DNA from: Sphingobacterium bovistauri
GTDB taxonomy: Bacteria; Bacteroidota; Bacteroidia; Sphingobacteriales; Sphingobacteriaceae
NCBI RefSeq assembly: GCF_020295405.1
Contig: NZ_JADEYP010000004.1
Coordinates: 1 to 64,000, forward strand
Reading direction: 5' to 3'
DNA length: 64,000 nt
The notes below the pieces were generated by a model that ran no database searches, had not been told where the DNA came from, and was given only the letters and a program-made list of their open reading frames with translations. Of the stretch, positions 9,129-18,941 are shown one piece after another (position 1 is the first letter of the stretch; each line of letters begins with the position of its first letter). Position numbers and translations under genes: made by a program.

Positions 9129-9560
9129 TTATTTTGTTAATGTCCAAGTTTGTGTTCTACCTATTAAAGAAAAACCAAGGTAGCCACGTACACTTAATTT
9201 ATCAGCATTGCGCGTAATGGTACATTTGTATGTTTTACCACTTTTAGGGTCGGTAATATTTCCTCCAGTAAATTCACTACTTTCTTTTTTCAAGCCTGTA
9301 ATAATTTCTAAACCAATTAATGGCTTGTTTTTTTGTGTTCCTTTACAGTTTACACAGTTTTCGTTTTCGGGTTTTTGTAATAGTTTAATAATTTTACCGT
9401 AGTATTTCCCGTCAGCTTTTTTGTAAATCTCTACAATGGATTTTGCTTTACCTGTTTCATCATCTACAGTCGTCCATTTACCCAAAATGTCCACAGAAGA
9501 TTGTGCTTGAGATATGAATGCTATTAATATCATAAAGCATGCTAATAAAATCTTTTTCAT
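9129..9560 (-). CDS. DUF2147 domain protein, secreted
   Basis: A 143-residue exported protein with a signal peptide (cleavage near AQSSV at residues 19-23). The mature part matches the DUF2147 pattern: an initial GKWTTVDDETGKAKSIVEIY, then GKYYGKIIKL, a Cys pair (NCVNCKG, about residues 68-71), a central GG(x)ITDPKSGKTYKCTI and a C-terminal SVRGYLGFSLIGRTQTW. DUF2147 proteins are small lipocalin-like beta barrels found in the envelope; their function is not established. It appears to be a single-gene unit. Confidence 0.88.
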   Translation of the reverse strand: MKKILLACFMILIAFISQAQSSVDILGKWTTVDDETGKAKSIVEIYKKADGKYYGKIIKLLQKPENENCVNCKGTQKNKPLIGLEIITGLKKESSEFTGGNITDPKSGKTYKCTITRNADKLSVRGYLGFSLIGRTQTWTLTK

Positions 9561-9724
9561 AATGTTTCTAGCTTAGTAGGATTAAAGATACAACTATTTA
9601 ACTATGTTAGCATAGTAATTGAGTTAAAATCTTGTATACAAGGAGAATATTTATTCTCGGTATTGGCATTACTTTTGAAGTAATTTATAACGATTATATG
9701 CTTTTTATTAATTAAATTGGTGTT

Positions 9725-10072
9725 ATGAGGTTTATTATTTCTTTATTATTGACAGGTTTGGTAGTAGCTGTAGCAGCTTACTTAGTTCCTGGTGCGAGTG
9801 TAGCTGGTTTTGGATGGGCAATTATTACAGGTTTGGTAATAGGTTTGGTTAATGCATTAGTGGGAGGTTTATTGAGGTTATTTACATTCCCGTTGAACTG
9901 GTTAACTTTTGGATTGATTTCGTTTATTATTACTGTATTAATGGTGATGTTAAGTGATTCTATTTTGGGGTCTAAATTTGATGTTGGCGGATTTTGGAAC
10001 GCAACTTTATTTGCAATAATAGTTGCTGTGTTGGAAATGATTATAGGTAAGGTAAAAGGTAAGGAAAAATAG
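9725..10072 (+). CDS. Phage holin family (Phage_holin_4_2) membrane protein
   Basis: A 115-residue, very hydrophobic protein with four predicted membrane helices and short loops, matching the YvlD/Phage_holin_4_2 pattern: SLLLTGLVVAVAAYLVPGAS at the start, then GWAIITGLVIGLVNALV and FPLNWLTFGLISFIITVLMV. Despite the name, chromosomal copies are ordinary membrane proteins and no phage genes are nearby. The function is unknown. It ends before a hairpin terminator and converges on an aldehyde dehydrogenase. Confidence 0.85.
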   Translation: MRFIISLLLTGLVVAVAAYLVPGASVAGFGWAIITGLVIGLVNALVGGLLRLFTFPLNWLTFGLISFIITVLMVMLSDSILGSKFDVGGFWNATLFAIIVAVLEMIIGKVKGKEK

Positions 10073-10093
10073 AACACTATAAAACTACATATT

Positions 10094-10126
10094 ATCCCTA
10101 TTCACGTAAGTGTTTAGGGATTTTTT
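10094..10126 (+). terminator. Terminator after the holin-like gene
   Basis: ATCCCTA (10094-10100) pairs with TAGGGAT (10115-10121) around an inner CAC/GTG pairing, followed by T6. The T-run reaches the stop of the convergent aldehyde dehydrogenase. Confidence 0.65.
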
Positions 10127-11537
10127 ATGTAAATATCCTTTTAATATAGCCTAGCATCTTTTTTGTATTGTTGTTATAAGGGTACCAGAAAAATTTACTC
10201 ATGGGAAAAAAATTGGATTTCAATACAGCTCTTTCGTGAGAAAAGGATTTGAATCCGTAGTGTCCAAGTGATTGTCCAAGTCCTGAATTATTGACACCAC
10301 CAAACGGAAGATTTGGATGCATGATATGCAGCATTGCATCATTAACTGTAGTTCCTCCTGCTGTTGTATTTCCTAGTACATAATTAATATAATCTTGCTT
10401 CTTACTAAAAATATAAAGTGCTAATGGTTTTTCCTTACTTCGAACAATTTGCAAAGCTTGTTGTATATCTTGATAGTAAATGATTGGCAGTATTGGACCA
10501 AATATTTCATCTTCCATTAATGCACAATTTATGGGCACGTTTTTCAATACTGTTGGATGAATAAACAAATCTGATTTGTTATTAGTTCCCGATACAATCC
10601 AATTTGTATCAGAGTTTTTTAATTCATTTAAATAATTTTCAAGTCTATCGAACTGTTTGGTATTTATTATACGTGCTAAATCATTGCTCTCTATAGGATT
10701 TATGCCAAAAGCGTTTAGGATTTCTTCTTTCCACGCGTGATCGAATTCTTGTTCTATTGCTTTATCAACTAATAGATAGTCAGGAGCAATGCAAGTTTGC
10801 CCCATGTTGACAAATTTTGCCCAAAGTAAATTTCTGACAACCTCCTTGATATTGATATTTTTGTCAACGAAAACAGGACTTTTACCCCCTAGCTCTAGTG
10901 TGATATCCGTTAAGTTTTTTGACGCTGCTTGCATTATAATCTTACCAACAGCTGGAGAACCAGTGAAGTGAATGTGGTCAAATTTCAATGCTAGTAGGTG
11001 CGTTGTCTCTTCAATTTCGCCCTCAACAATAGCCACATGGTTCGACACGAAGACTTGTATGATTATAGATTTTATTACGGCATTTATATGTGGTGTAAAT
11101 TCTGATAATTTAAGAATAACAGTGTTTCCAGCCGCAACGCTAGCGATTAAATGAACAAGAGGAAGTTGGAATGGATAATTCCAAGGTGTAATTATTAGCG
11201 TATTCCCTTTGGGCTCGTACAGTAGTTTTGCTGAAGTAGATGCGAACATTAGGGAAGAGCCCACTGATTTTGATTTTGTCCATTTTTTGAGATTCTTTAT
11301 GAAATGATTGATCTCCAAAATACTCGTGAGAATTTCTGTGGTCTCAGTCTCAATGATTGACTTACGAAAGTCTTTGTAAATAGCATCTTTTATCTCACCT
11401 TCTTTATGTAGAATAGTGGCTTTAAGTTTTTTCAGTAATTGTACTCTATTATATACGGATGTTTCTTTACACTCTTCTTTGAATTTTACCTGTTGATTGT
11501 AAATTTCATCTATATATATAAACCTGTTGTCCTCCAT
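10125..11537 (-). CDS. Aldehyde dehydrogenase family protein (class 3-like)
   Basis: A 470-residue NAD(P)-dependent aldehyde dehydrogenase that oxidises an aldehyde to its acid. The Rossmann motif FTGSPAVGK is at 191-199, the general base E215 in LELGGKSP and the catalytic C249 in GQTCIAPDY. The short N-terminus, the GQTCIAPDY context and the C-terminal NLPFGGVNNSGLG are those of class 3/YwdH-type enzymes acting on medium-chain or fatty aldehydes. The C-terminal tail ends in a hydrophobic/basic stretch that could touch the membrane. The gene stands alone; substrate cannot be read from the context. Confidence 0.92.
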   Translation of the reverse strand: MEDNRFIYIDEIYNQQVKFKEECKETSVYNRVQLLKKLKATILHKEGEIKDAIYKDFRKSIIETETTEILTSILEINHFIKNLKKWTKSKSVGSSLMFASTSAKLLYEPKGNTLIITPWNYPFQLPLVHLIASVAAGNTVILKLSEFTPHINAVIKSIIIQVFVSNHVAIVEGEIEETTHLLALKFDHIHFTGSPAVGKIIMQAASKNLTDITLELGGKSPVFVDKNINIKEVVRNLLWAKFVNMGQTCIAPDYLLVDKAIEQEFDHAWKEEILNAFGINPIESNDLARIINTKQFDRLENYLNELKNSDTNWIVSGTNNKSDLFIHPTVLKNVPINCALMEDEIFGPILPIIYYQDIQQALQIVRSKEKPLALYIFSKKQDYINYVLGNTTAGGTTVNDAMLHIMHPNLPFGGVNNSGLGQSLGHYGFKSFSHERAVLKSNFFPMSKFFWYPYNNNTKKMLGYIKRIFT

Positions 11538-11597
11538 AAATGCTCTTTAAAGTGTTTTTAACTTGCCGGGAAACGTATATATTTAAGTAATGCCAAG

Positions 11598-12707
11598 TTA
11601 ATAAGATTCTTTTTTAGACTCATATTCTTGAGATAGTTTGTCCATTCTACGTTGGATAGCTACATCAGTGCGATGTGGGATAAGCTTATTTAGTGCATTT
11701 TTTTCTATATCTACATTTGAAGCAGACTCGAAATTATGAATTATATTCTGATTTGAAATAGCAATGTCATAAGTATCTTTATGGCTCATTAATTTAACAA
11801 AAACAGGGAGACATTCGAAAAAGACAAATAATAAAGTGATAAATATCACCGCGTATTGTGTCGATTTTTCGGTAGTGCCGTCAGGGTTTTCATGTAAGTT
11901 ACTGAGCGCAGCATTTCTGTCCGCAAAGCCTGCTACATTAATAGCGCTATCCAGTTTGTGGTCAGTCAATATTTTTTCATCCATAATACCTTCTTTTCCT
12001 TTTCGTTGTACAAGTAGGTTTTCTTTCGTATTTATTCTTGAACGCAAGGTGTCCAAGAAAATCTCTTGCTTCGTTAAGTTTACCTCCTTCATTTTAGCAT
12101 AAGGACCATAGCCCATTACCCCAGATGTTTCGTTGGTTTTTGTGCCAAAAATCTCGTGGTTAAGCTTTTCTCTGTCCGTTTTTATAGAAGATTCAAGAGA
12201 GTCTGCTTGAACTTTTAATGCATTAAGTTGTGAAAATTCTGTTGCGTATTTATTCTGAAAAGTACTATTTAACGTGTCTATATTTGCTTGTTGCTGTTTT
12301 AAGTATTCAATACGTAAATGCTCTCTAATTTCCTTGTCAAATATTTTAAGTTCAAGTGGTCGCGAAATAACAAGTCCAATCAAAATAGCAAGCAATATCC
12401 GAGGCAATGCTTGTAATACCTGTTTAAAAGTACCTTTAGTTTTATCAATACTCAATACGATATATCGGTCAAGATTGAATATGGCTAACCCCCAAATAAT
12501 TCCAAATATAATCGAATAGAATATCGCGAAGTCTCCACCGCTGAATACGAAATACAAAGCATATCCACCCGCTAGAGCAGCGAATAGTCCAGTGAAAAAT
12601 ATAGTAGCGCCTATGCTGATATATTTATTGTGTTCTTCTGGGAATTTATTGAGTGTATCTTTATGCACTCCTGCGCACCACCAAAAGAATTGTTTTGTGT
12701 TGTTCAT
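11598..12707 (-). CDS. DUF4407 domain membrane protein
   Basis: A 369-residue membrane protein of the DUF4407 family, which is common in Bacteroidota. It opens with NNTKQFFWWCAGVHKDTL, then has four hydrophobic segments: two near residues 31-55 and 60-80, one near 102-118 and one near 290-310. Between the third and fourth lies a long charged, coiled-coil-like region (about residues 130-240), probably outside the cytoplasmic membrane. The C-terminal ~55 residues are polar and probably cytoplasmic. The function of the family is not known. It is a single gene divergent from an M3 peptidase. Confidence 0.88.
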   Translation of the reverse strand: MNNTKQFFWWCAGVHKDTLNKFPEEHNKYISIGATIFFTGLFAALAGGYALYFVFSGGDFAIFYSIIFGIIWGLAIFNLDRYIVLSIDKTKGTFKQVLQALPRILLAILIGLVISRPLELKIFDKEIREHLRIEYLKQQQANIDTLNSTFQNKYATEFSQLNALKVQADSLESSIKTDREKLNHEIFGTKTNETSGVMGYGPYAKMKEVNLTKQEIFLDTLRSRINTKENLLVQRKGKEGIMDEKILTDHKLDSAINVAGFADRNAALSNLHENPDGTTEKSTQYAVIFITLLFVFFECLPVFVKLMSHKDTYDIAISNQNIIHNFESASNVDIEKNALNKLIPHRTDVAIQRRMDKLSQEYESKKESY

Positions 12708-12898
12708 ATTGATAATATTCTGAATTTAAATCATTTACTCAAAGATAATTATATGGACTTGATTTTTTTTGGAATTTCGGCGAAGCCCTTTTCTTTATCG
12801 GTAAAAGGGGGGTAGGTGATAATATTTGTGAGATCTTCAGATTATTTATATCTTGTTAGTTATGACAATATGATATCAATAGTCGTTAAAATATTGTT

Positions 12899-12906
12899 TA
12901 CTTTTG
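12899..12906 (+). promoter_or_regulatory. -7 box of the M3 peptidase gene
   Basis: TACTTTTG matches TAnnTTTG and lies 31 bases before the ATG at 12938. Confidence 0.5.
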
Positions 12907-12937
12907 CAGCAAACATCTAAAAACTAAATAATTTGTA

Positions 12938-15049
12938 ATGAATAAGAAGAGTTTCATTCCATTTTTGGTAGTTGCATCTATATTCGTAGGATGCGGTAGC
13001 GAAAATAAATTACAGTCCGACAATCCACTTTTGTTAGCGTACGAAACGCCATTTAATGTTCCTCCATTTGACAAGATTAAAGATGAGCACTTTAAACCAG
13101 CTTTTGATGAGGCATTAAAACAACACAATTTAGAAATAGATTCAATCATTAATAATACAGAAGAGCCAACCTTCGATAACACCATAGTAGCTTTAGAAAA
13201 TGCGGGTTCATTATTAGCAAACGTCTCTACAGTATTCTATAATTTGAATTCCGCAAATACAAATGATAGTATTCAGGCGCTTGCTAAGGAGTTAGCACCT
13301 CAGATTTCAGCTCATAGTGATGAGATCAACTTGAATGCGAAGTTATTTGATAAAATTAAATCGGTGTACACAGGAAAGGATAAGTTTGCTTTAGATGCTG
13401 AAGATTTAAAATTGTTAGAAGAAACATATAAAGGATTTGTACGTTCAGGGGCTAATCTTTCGGATGCTAACAAAGAAACATTGAAAAAAATAAATTCTGA
13501 ATTATCTGTTTTGACAACTCAATTTGGTCAAAACTTGTTAGCTGAAACAAATGCTTATGAACTTGTAGTTGATAAGAAAGAGGATTTAGCTGGTCTTCCT
13601 GAAGGCCTAGTATCAGCTGCTGCTGATGTGGCTAAAGCAAAAGGAAAAGAAGGTAAATGGGTATTCACATTGTCTAATCCATCTGTAATGCCTTTTCTTC
13701 AATATGCTGACAATAGAGAATTGCGCAAAAATATTTTGGATGCTTACCAAAAAAGAGGTAACAACGATAATGAAAATGACAATAAAGATATCTTAATTAA
13801 AATTTCAAACCTTCGTTTAGAAAAAGCTAAACTATTGGGCTATGAGTCTCATGCTGCTTACGTTTTAGAAGAATCTATGGCTTCTAATCCTGCTAATGTT
13901 TACCAATTATTAAACAAGCTATGGACGCCAGCTATTAATAAAGCTAAAGTCGAAGCTGCGGATATTCAAAGTGAAATTGATGCTGCTAAAGGAGGATTCA
14001 AAGTAGCTCCATCTGATTGGAGATATTATGCAGAGAAAATTCGCGTGAAGCGTTTTGCTTTGAATGAAGAGGAAATTAAACCTTACTTTAGTTTAGCATC
14101 AGTTCGTGAAGGTTCTTTTGAAGTAGCGAATAAATTATGGGGATTGACTTTCGTAGCATTGAACAATGTGCCTACTTATCATGAGGAGGTTGAAGTTTAT
14201 GAAGTTAAAGATAAAGATGGTTCTCATTTAGGGTTATTGTATGCAGATTTCTTCCCTCGTGAATCAAAACGTGGTGGTGCGTGGATGACTTCATACCGTA
14301 AGCAATCAACAACAGATGGTAAGCGTGTAGCTCCAGTAATTTCTATTGTATGTAATTTTACTAAACCGGTAGGTGAACAACCTGCATTGTTGACTTTCGA
14401 TGAGGCAAGCACATTATTCCACGAATTTGGACATGCCTTACATGGTTTATTATCCAATGTGAAGTACAAATCGTTGTCTGGAACATCAGTCTCACGTGAT
14501 TTCGTGGAGTTGCCTTCTCAAATTATGGAGAACTGGGCAGCAGATCCAGAAGTGTTGAAAACTTACGCTAAGCATTACAAGACGGGTGAAGCTATTCCTG
14601 ATTCATTAATCAAAAAAATGGACAATGCAGGATCGTTTGATCAGGGTTTTGCAACCACTGAATATCTAGCTGCGTCATTATTAGATTTAGATTATCATGC
14701 GACTAAATCACCTATATCAAATGATGTAAATACGTTTGAGAAAGCGGCAATGGATAAAGCTGGATTGATTGAGTCAATTATTCCAAGATATAGAAGTACA
14801 TATTTCCAACACATCTTCTCGGGAGGGTATTCAGCTGGTTATTATGCATATATCTGGGCTGAGGTATTGGATTCTGACGCATTTGCGGCTTTCAAAGAAA
14901 AGGGCTTGTTTGACCAGGCTACGGCAGATTCCTTCCGAAGAAATATTTTAGAAAAGGGTGGGACAGCAAATCCTGCCGATCTTTATAAAGCATTTAGAGG
15001 AAAAGATCCTGATCCAGTTCATTTAATGAAAAGGCGTGGTTTGAACTAA
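12938..15049 (+). CDS. dcp: M3-family peptidyl-dipeptidase, lipoprotein
   Basis: A zinc metallopeptidase of family M3 (Dcp/oligopeptidase A type), which trims oligopeptides. The 703-residue protein has the HExxH motif HEFGH at 495-499; the third ligand is expected in the VELPSQIMENW stretch about 25 residues later. The N-terminus is a lipoprotein signal with Cys in FVGCGSE (C19), so the enzyme is membrane-anchored in the envelope. The conserved M3 C-terminal block (FSGGYSAGYYAYIWAEVLD, about residue 628) is present. Peptidyl-dipeptidase (Dcp) is the closest description; oligopeptidase A-like activity is the alternative. It is monocistronic with its own terminator. Confidence 0.93.
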   Translation: MNKKSFIPFLVVASIFVGCGSENKLQSDNPLLLAYETPFNVPPFDKIKDEHFKPAFDEALKQHNLEIDSIINNTEEPTFDNTIVALENAGSLLANVSTVFYNLNSANTNDSIQALAKELAPQISAHSDEINLNAKLFDKIKSVYTGKDKFALDAEDLKLLEETYKGFVRSGANLSDANKETLKKINSELSVLTTQFGQNLLAETNAYELVVDKKEDLAGLPEGLVSAAADVAKAKGKEGKWVFTLSNPSVMPFLQYADNRELRKNILDAYQKRGNNDNENDNKDILIKISNLRLEKAKLLGYESHAAYVLEESMASNPANVYQLLNKLWTPAINKAKVEAADIQSEIDAAKGGFKVAPSDWRYYAEKIRVKRFALNEEEIKPYFSLASVREGSFEVANKLWGLTFVALNNVPTYHEEVEVYEVKDKDGSHLGLLYADFFPRESKRGGAWMTSYRKQSTTDGKRVAPVISIVCNFTKPVGEQPALLTFDEASTLFHEFGHALHGLLSNVKYKSLSGTSVSRDFVELPSQIMENWAADPEVLKTYAKHYKTGEAIPDSLIKKMDNAGSFDQGFATTEYLAASLLDLDYHATKSPISNDVNTFEKAAMDKAGLIESIIPRYRSTYFQHIFSGGYSAGYYAYIWAEVLDSDAFAAFKEKGLFDQATADSFRRNILEKGGTANPADLYKAFRGKDPDPVHLMKRRGLN

Positions 15050-15071
15050 ACCATAAATGATAAATAAAAAG

Positions 15072-15101
15072 GGAGCGAAATGAAGATTTTGCTCCTTTTT
15101 T
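15072..15101 (+). terminator. Terminator of the M3 peptidase gene
   Basis: A 10-bp stem (15072-15081 with 15086-15095) is followed by T6. Confidence 0.75.
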
Positions 15102-15112
15102 ATTTATAAATA

Positions 15113-15142
15113 TTGTTATTTTAGATTTATTATTTATATTTG
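15113..15142 (+). promoter_or_regulatory. Promoter of the small Cys-containing protein
   Basis: TTG (15113-15115), a 19-bp spacer and TATATTTG (15135-15142) give a complete Bacteroidota sigma promoter 15 bases before the ATG at 15158. Confidence 0.6.
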
Positions 15143-15157
15143 GTCTAAATAAAAATA

Positions 15158-15478
15158 ATGATGTGTCAATCTGTTAATCTTTCAATTAAAGGAAATACCT
15201 GCATAAGCTACTGTAGTAAATGCAAGTATCATTATGTGTGGCAAAAATCATATGTTTTGACTTTTACAGCTTTTCAGTATAATTATTTTTTGAAAGAAAT
15301 TAGGAAAAAGATTGGAAATGAAGATTTTTTAGCTTTCCCAGATGAGGAAGAACGAATGTTTTTGCCGACTCCGGCTCCAGAAATTCTTTTTACGTTTACT
15401 AAAAATGAATGGTGTGATTTTACGACTGCATTAGAAGAGGCAAATTATATGCGAGAAGTTTATCAATTGTTTCAATAA
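15158..15478 (+). CDS. Small conserved Bacteroidota protein (DUF6686-like)
   Basis: A 106-residue cytoplasmic protein without signal peptide. Near the start it has CxxC (C19, C22) in SYCSKCKYHYVWQKS, followed by an FTAFQYNYFLKEI helix and a C-terminal LFTFTKNEWCDFTTALEEA. The pattern resembles a small Bacteroidota-wide family that I recall as DUF6686; this name is from memory and uncertain. The Cys pair could bind a metal but four ligands are not seen. Two ATGs in a row (15158, 15161) are possible starts. Function unknown. Confidence 0.7.
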   Translation: MMCQSVNLSIKGNTCISYCSKCKYHYVWQKSYVLTFTAFQYNYFLKEIRKKIGNEDFLAFPDEEERMFLPTPAPEILFTFTKNEWCDFTTALEEANYMREVYQLFQ

Positions 15479-15597
15479 GATATTAAGTCCTAGTCTTTAT
15501 CTAGATTCTCTCTCCCTTCAAATAGGTAGGCTAGGCACAAATTCAAAACCTCTTCTCAAATTGATAAGGGGGGACTTTAATTCAAGTATTCAAATAT

Positions 15598-16041
15598 TTA
15601 CTTTTTCTTCAATTTTTGAATAATCGAAAGTAATGCCTTACGGTTCTTGGCTTCGTGGTAAAATTTGGGAAGTCTTTCTAAAAGTGTAAAACCAGTTCTG
15701 TCTTTATGTTCTCGTAGATCGGCCGCTATGTATTGTTCCAGATAATCTAGATGTTCTCCATTAAGGGCATAAAATACATCATTTTTAAAAGAATGCTCAA
15801 GCCATAATTGAGTGTTAAAATAATTGTGTGCGATCATTTTCCAATTCCCTTTAATACCTGCAACAGTTATAGTGGTAGACTTCTGCTTACTTAAACCGCA
15901 ATTTTTGCAGAATAAATAAGCTTTAGCATTTTCATAATCCACTTTGGTGACAGCCTTTTTGGCACAATCTGGACATACTATCCAAACTTCCGATTGAAAA
16001 TATGAAAGTCCCTTATTTTGATCATTGAAACGTATGGACAT
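15598..16041 (-). CDS. Zinc-ribbon protein of unknown function
   Basis: A 147-residue protein with a four-cysteine zinc ribbon: VCPDC (C23, C26) and FCKNC (C45, C48), spaced as in TFIIB-type ribbons. The remainder is charged and probably helical (LAEHSF-like and AKNRKALLSIIQKLKKK segments), with no membrane segment. It lies 6 bases after the EEP-family phosphatase gene and is probably cotranscribed, at the end of a truA-ABC-EEP series on the same strand. I do not recognise a named function; RNA or DNA binding is only a guess. Confidence 0.72.
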   Translation of the reverse strand: MSIRFNDQNKGLSYFQSEVWIVCPDCAKKAVTKVDYENAKAYLFCKNCGLSKQKSTTITVAGIKGNWKMIAHNYFNTQLWLEHSFKNDVFYALNGEHLDYLEQYIAADLREHKDRTGFTLLERLPKFYHEAKNRKALLSIIQKLKKK

Positions 16042-16047
16042 ATACTA

Positions 16048-17106
16048 CTACTTTATAATGAATGTCGCTAATAACCCTTTATGATCTGTCGGCCAAACGC
16101 CTTTTGGCAACAAAAACCGATCTTCACTGTCTTTGCTCTGTTTTTGTGCGAATCGAACAGTAGACTCTGGGCCGACAATTTTTATATCCTTCAGTTTTAA
16201 TTTCTTATTTGGTGTCTTAAAATAAATATAGTCTATACGATCGCGATCGTCAGCTTCTGGGGTCCACGCCAATTTGCTGATCGCGACATCGGCATTAAAG
16301 CTAGGATAAGTAAATCCTGGATGCGTTAGTGGGCTCTTATAGGTGATACGAAAGGCATCTTTAAAACCTGCAGCATACAGCATTAACGAACAATCCCAAG
16401 GCACTACCGCACCACGACGATCGTATAAGTTTTTATTCTCCTCAATCCAGTCTAAATGCGACGGTTCATTAAAATCTCCTCCTATAATAATGCTGTATTT
16501 CTTAGATTCTTTATTTGCATCGGTGATCAAATCTCGAATAGCCTCATCACGCTTGCCCTTTCGGTTAGCCTTTAATATTTCGTTTACATCAGTAATAGGT
16601 TTATCCATTTTTTGCCATGTCACACCGTCATATCCACGTGGCAAATAACACGCATAGTTGGTGTAATCTAAATGTACAGAATAGAAAATGATAGGATGAT
16701 TGTGAATGGTAATCTTGGTTTTTAAAACTTGACCAAGTCGGTTTTCTTTTTCGTAAAGTGTATTCTGCTCTAGAATAGGAAATTTAGAAAGTGTAGCGAC
16801 ATCAACAGAATGTTCGGACGAAATTGCATAGTAGATAAGACCTCTTAGTTTTAAATCTTTCAGAAGTTTAGCAACGAAATCTATACCATCTTTGTTATTT
16901 ACTTCACATAGTAAAACAACATCAGCATTCTTGTCGACAAGTTCATCTACAATAGCATCATAGCCTTTGGGTACTACATTACCTTCATGCCAGATGTTGA
17001 GTTGAAAAACTTTAAAACTCTTCTTCTGAGCAAAAATGTTAGAATGAAGAAATATACAGGAAATTAGAACTAAAAAGCAAAGACTCCGTGTATGCATAGC
17101 AATCAA
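16048..17106 (-). CDS. Secreted endonuclease/exonuclease/phosphatase (EEP) family protein
   Basis: A 352-residue member of the DNase I-like metal-dependent phosphoesterase superfamily. It has a signal peptide (cleavage near NIFAQKK), so it acts in the periplasm or outside. Superfamily motifs are LLCEVNN (metal-binding Glu, about residue 100), YSVHLDY, GGDFNEPSHLDWI (about residue 215) and the terminal TDHKGLLATF (His base). Substrates of exported members include nucleic acids, phospholipids such as sphingomyelin, and inositol phosphates; the sequence does not settle which. An ATG at 17097 (residue 4) is an equally good start. It is followed closely by a zinc-ribbon gene. Confidence 0.87.
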   Translation of the reverse strand: MIAMHTRSLCFLVLISCIFLHSNIFAQKKSFKVFQLNIWHEGNVVPKGYDAIVDELVDKNADVVLLCEVNNKDGIDFVAKLLKDLKLRGLIYYAISSEHSVDVATLSKFPILEQNTLYEKENRLGQVLKTKITIHNHPIIFYSVHLDYTNYACYLPRGYDGVTWQKMDKPITDVNEILKANRKGKRDEAIRDLITDANKESKKYSIIIGGDFNEPSHLDWIEENKNLYDRRGAVVPWDCSLMLYAAGFKDAFRITYKSPLTHPGFTYPSFNADVAISKLAWTPEADDRDRIDYIYFKTPNKKLKLKDIKIVGPESTVRFAQKQSKDSEDRFLLPKGVWPTDHKGLLATFIIK

Positions 17107-17177
17107 GTAAGTTTAAAAATTGTTAATCGTAGATTAAAAGTAATAAACTTATTCATAACTATCCGATAAATCGAATG

Positions 17178-18941
17178 TTAAATCCCTGCTGAATCAAATT
17201 GCAGATCGTAGAGCTTTTTATAGTGACCATTCATCGCTAACAATTCCTGATGCGAACCAATTTCTTTGATTTCTCCCTTTTCTAGCACAATGATTTTATC
17301 CGCTTTTTGAATGGTAGATAGCCGATGTGCGATCACAATTGCGGTCCGTCCATCCATTAAATTATCAATTGCCGATTGAATCATGATTTCCGTTTCGGTA
17401 TCAATAGAAGAAGTTGCTTCATCCAAAATCAAAATACGTGGATCGTGTACCAAAGCACGAATGAAAGAAACCAATTGTGCTTGTCCCGCTGAAAGTGTGG
17501 CACCACGTTCTTGCACTTTATAATCAAACCCTCCAGGCAGTCTCATAATAAAATCATAAGCTCCTACACGTTTTGCTGCATTGATAATTTCTTCGTCTGT
17601 AATATTTGGGTTCTGTAGCGTAATGTTGTTTTTCACAGTATCTGAGAATAGAAAAACATCCTGTAATACTGTCGAAATATTCTTACGTAAGAAAATTAAT
17701 TCATATTCTCGTATATCGATACCATCCAACAAAATTTGACCTTTTTGGATTTCGTAAAAACGGCTCAGGATATTGATGACCGAAGATTTACCCGCTCCCG
17801 TTGCCCCCACTAATGCTAATGTATCTCCAGGCTGTACTTTAAAACTGACGTCCTTCAATACCCACCTCTCATCATTGTAGGCGAACCACACGTTCTTAAA
17901 TTCGATTTCACCACGAATATATGTGGGTGTATGCGTACCTGAGTTCGGAGTGAATTCGTCCGTGTCCAACACATCAAAAATTCGTTCTGCCGAAACCATA
18001 CCCATTTGCAAGGTGTTGAACTTATCAATAAGCTCGCGAATAGGTCGGAAAATCATATTGATATACATCAAAAATGCAACTACTACACCAGGTGAAATTA
18101 CATCGGCTAACACTTGTTTTGAACCGTACCACACCAAAAGACCCGTTGCAATAGCAATGATGATTTCCAGTACAGGAAAAAAGATAGAGAAATACCAGTT
18201 GGCGCGCACATGTGCATTACGATGCTCTTTATTGATAGCATCGAATTTCTTCATTTCTTGCTCTTCGCGTGCAAAATATTGGATAACAGCCATACCCGAA
18301 ATGTGCTCTTGCAAGAAGGTATTCAGATTTGAAACCCAAAGACGAACATCCTGAAATGCGGACTTCATAGCTTCTTTAAAAATATACGTCGCCCAAAGCA
18401 TCAACGGCATCGGAACAAGGATAATCAATGTCAATCGCCAATCGGTATAGAACATGACACCCAATATCACTACCAATTGCAATAAATCTCCAATAATCTG
18501 AATCAAACCTTCGGAAAAAATATTGGCAATTGTTTCTAAATCTGAAATCGTCCGTGTGATTAAACGACCAATAGGCGTATTGTCAAAATATTTTAGTCGT
18601 AAGTTCGTGATATGCTCAAAAACTTGAATTCGAATATCTCGTATAACCGATTGTCCCAAAGAGTTGGTCATCAACGTGTGAAAATAGCGAATAATAGTTT
18701 GAGCTATAAGAAGGAGCATCATGATGATAAGCATCATATTCAATCCTTCGTATTGACCATTCAAGATATAATTATCCAGAGTATATTCAATCAACATTGG
18801 AAGTGCTGGAGCGACAGCTGCCAATAAAATAGTCAGCAGTACAGATACCCAAAAGATAGTTCTGTACGGACGCATATATTTGGCTAGACGACCCAACAAC
18901 TTGCTGTCGTATGCATTTCCTGCTATTTTATCTTGTTTCAA
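17178..18941 (-). CDS. ABC transporter, fused permease and ATPase (exporter type)
   Basis: A 587-residue half-transporter of the MsbA/MdlB type. The N-terminal ~320 residues carry six membrane helices (first at about 30-55). The C-terminal ATPase has Walker A GATGAGKSS (about residue 380), the signature LSAGQAQLV, Walker B ILILDEATSSID and the switch His in AHRLST. Exporters of this type move lipids, drugs or peptides. No partner half-transporter lies next to it, so a homodimer is likely. The start overlaps the truA 3' end by 14 bases, implying cotranscription; that pairing suggests shared expression rather than a shared function. Confidence 0.94.
   Translation of the reverse strand: MKQDKIAGNAYDSKLLGRLAKYMRPYRTIFWVSVLLTILLAAVAPALPMLIEYTLDNYILNGQYEGLNMMLIIMMLLLIAQTIIRYFHTLMTNSLGQSVIRDIRIQVFEHITNLRLKYFDNTPIGRLITRTISDLETIANIFSEGLIQIIGDLLQLVVILGVMFYTDWRLTLIILVPMPLMLWATYIFKEAMKSAFQDVRLWVSNLNTFLQEHISGMAVIQYFAREEQEMKKFDAINKEHRNAHVRANWYFSIFFPVLEIIIAIATGLLVWYGSKQVLADVISPGVVVAFLMYINMIFRPIRELIDKFNTLQMGMVSAERIFDVLDTDEFTPNSGTHTPTYIRGEIEFKNVWFAYNDERWVLKDVSFKVQPGDTLALVGATGAGKSSVINILSRFYEIQKGQILLDGIDIREYELIFLRKNISTVLQDVFLFSDTVKNNITLQNPNITDEEIINAAKRVGAYDFIMRLPGGFDYKVQERGATLSAGQAQLVSFIRALVHDPRILILDEATSSIDTETEIMIQSAIDNLMDGRTAIVIAHRLSTIQKADKIIVLEKGEIKEIGSHQELLAMNGHYKKLYDLQFDSAGI

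Noticed and set aside
9725..10072. Possible prophage, from the holin-like annotation
   Set aside because: This family is common as an ordinary chromosomal membrane protein and no other phage gene is near.
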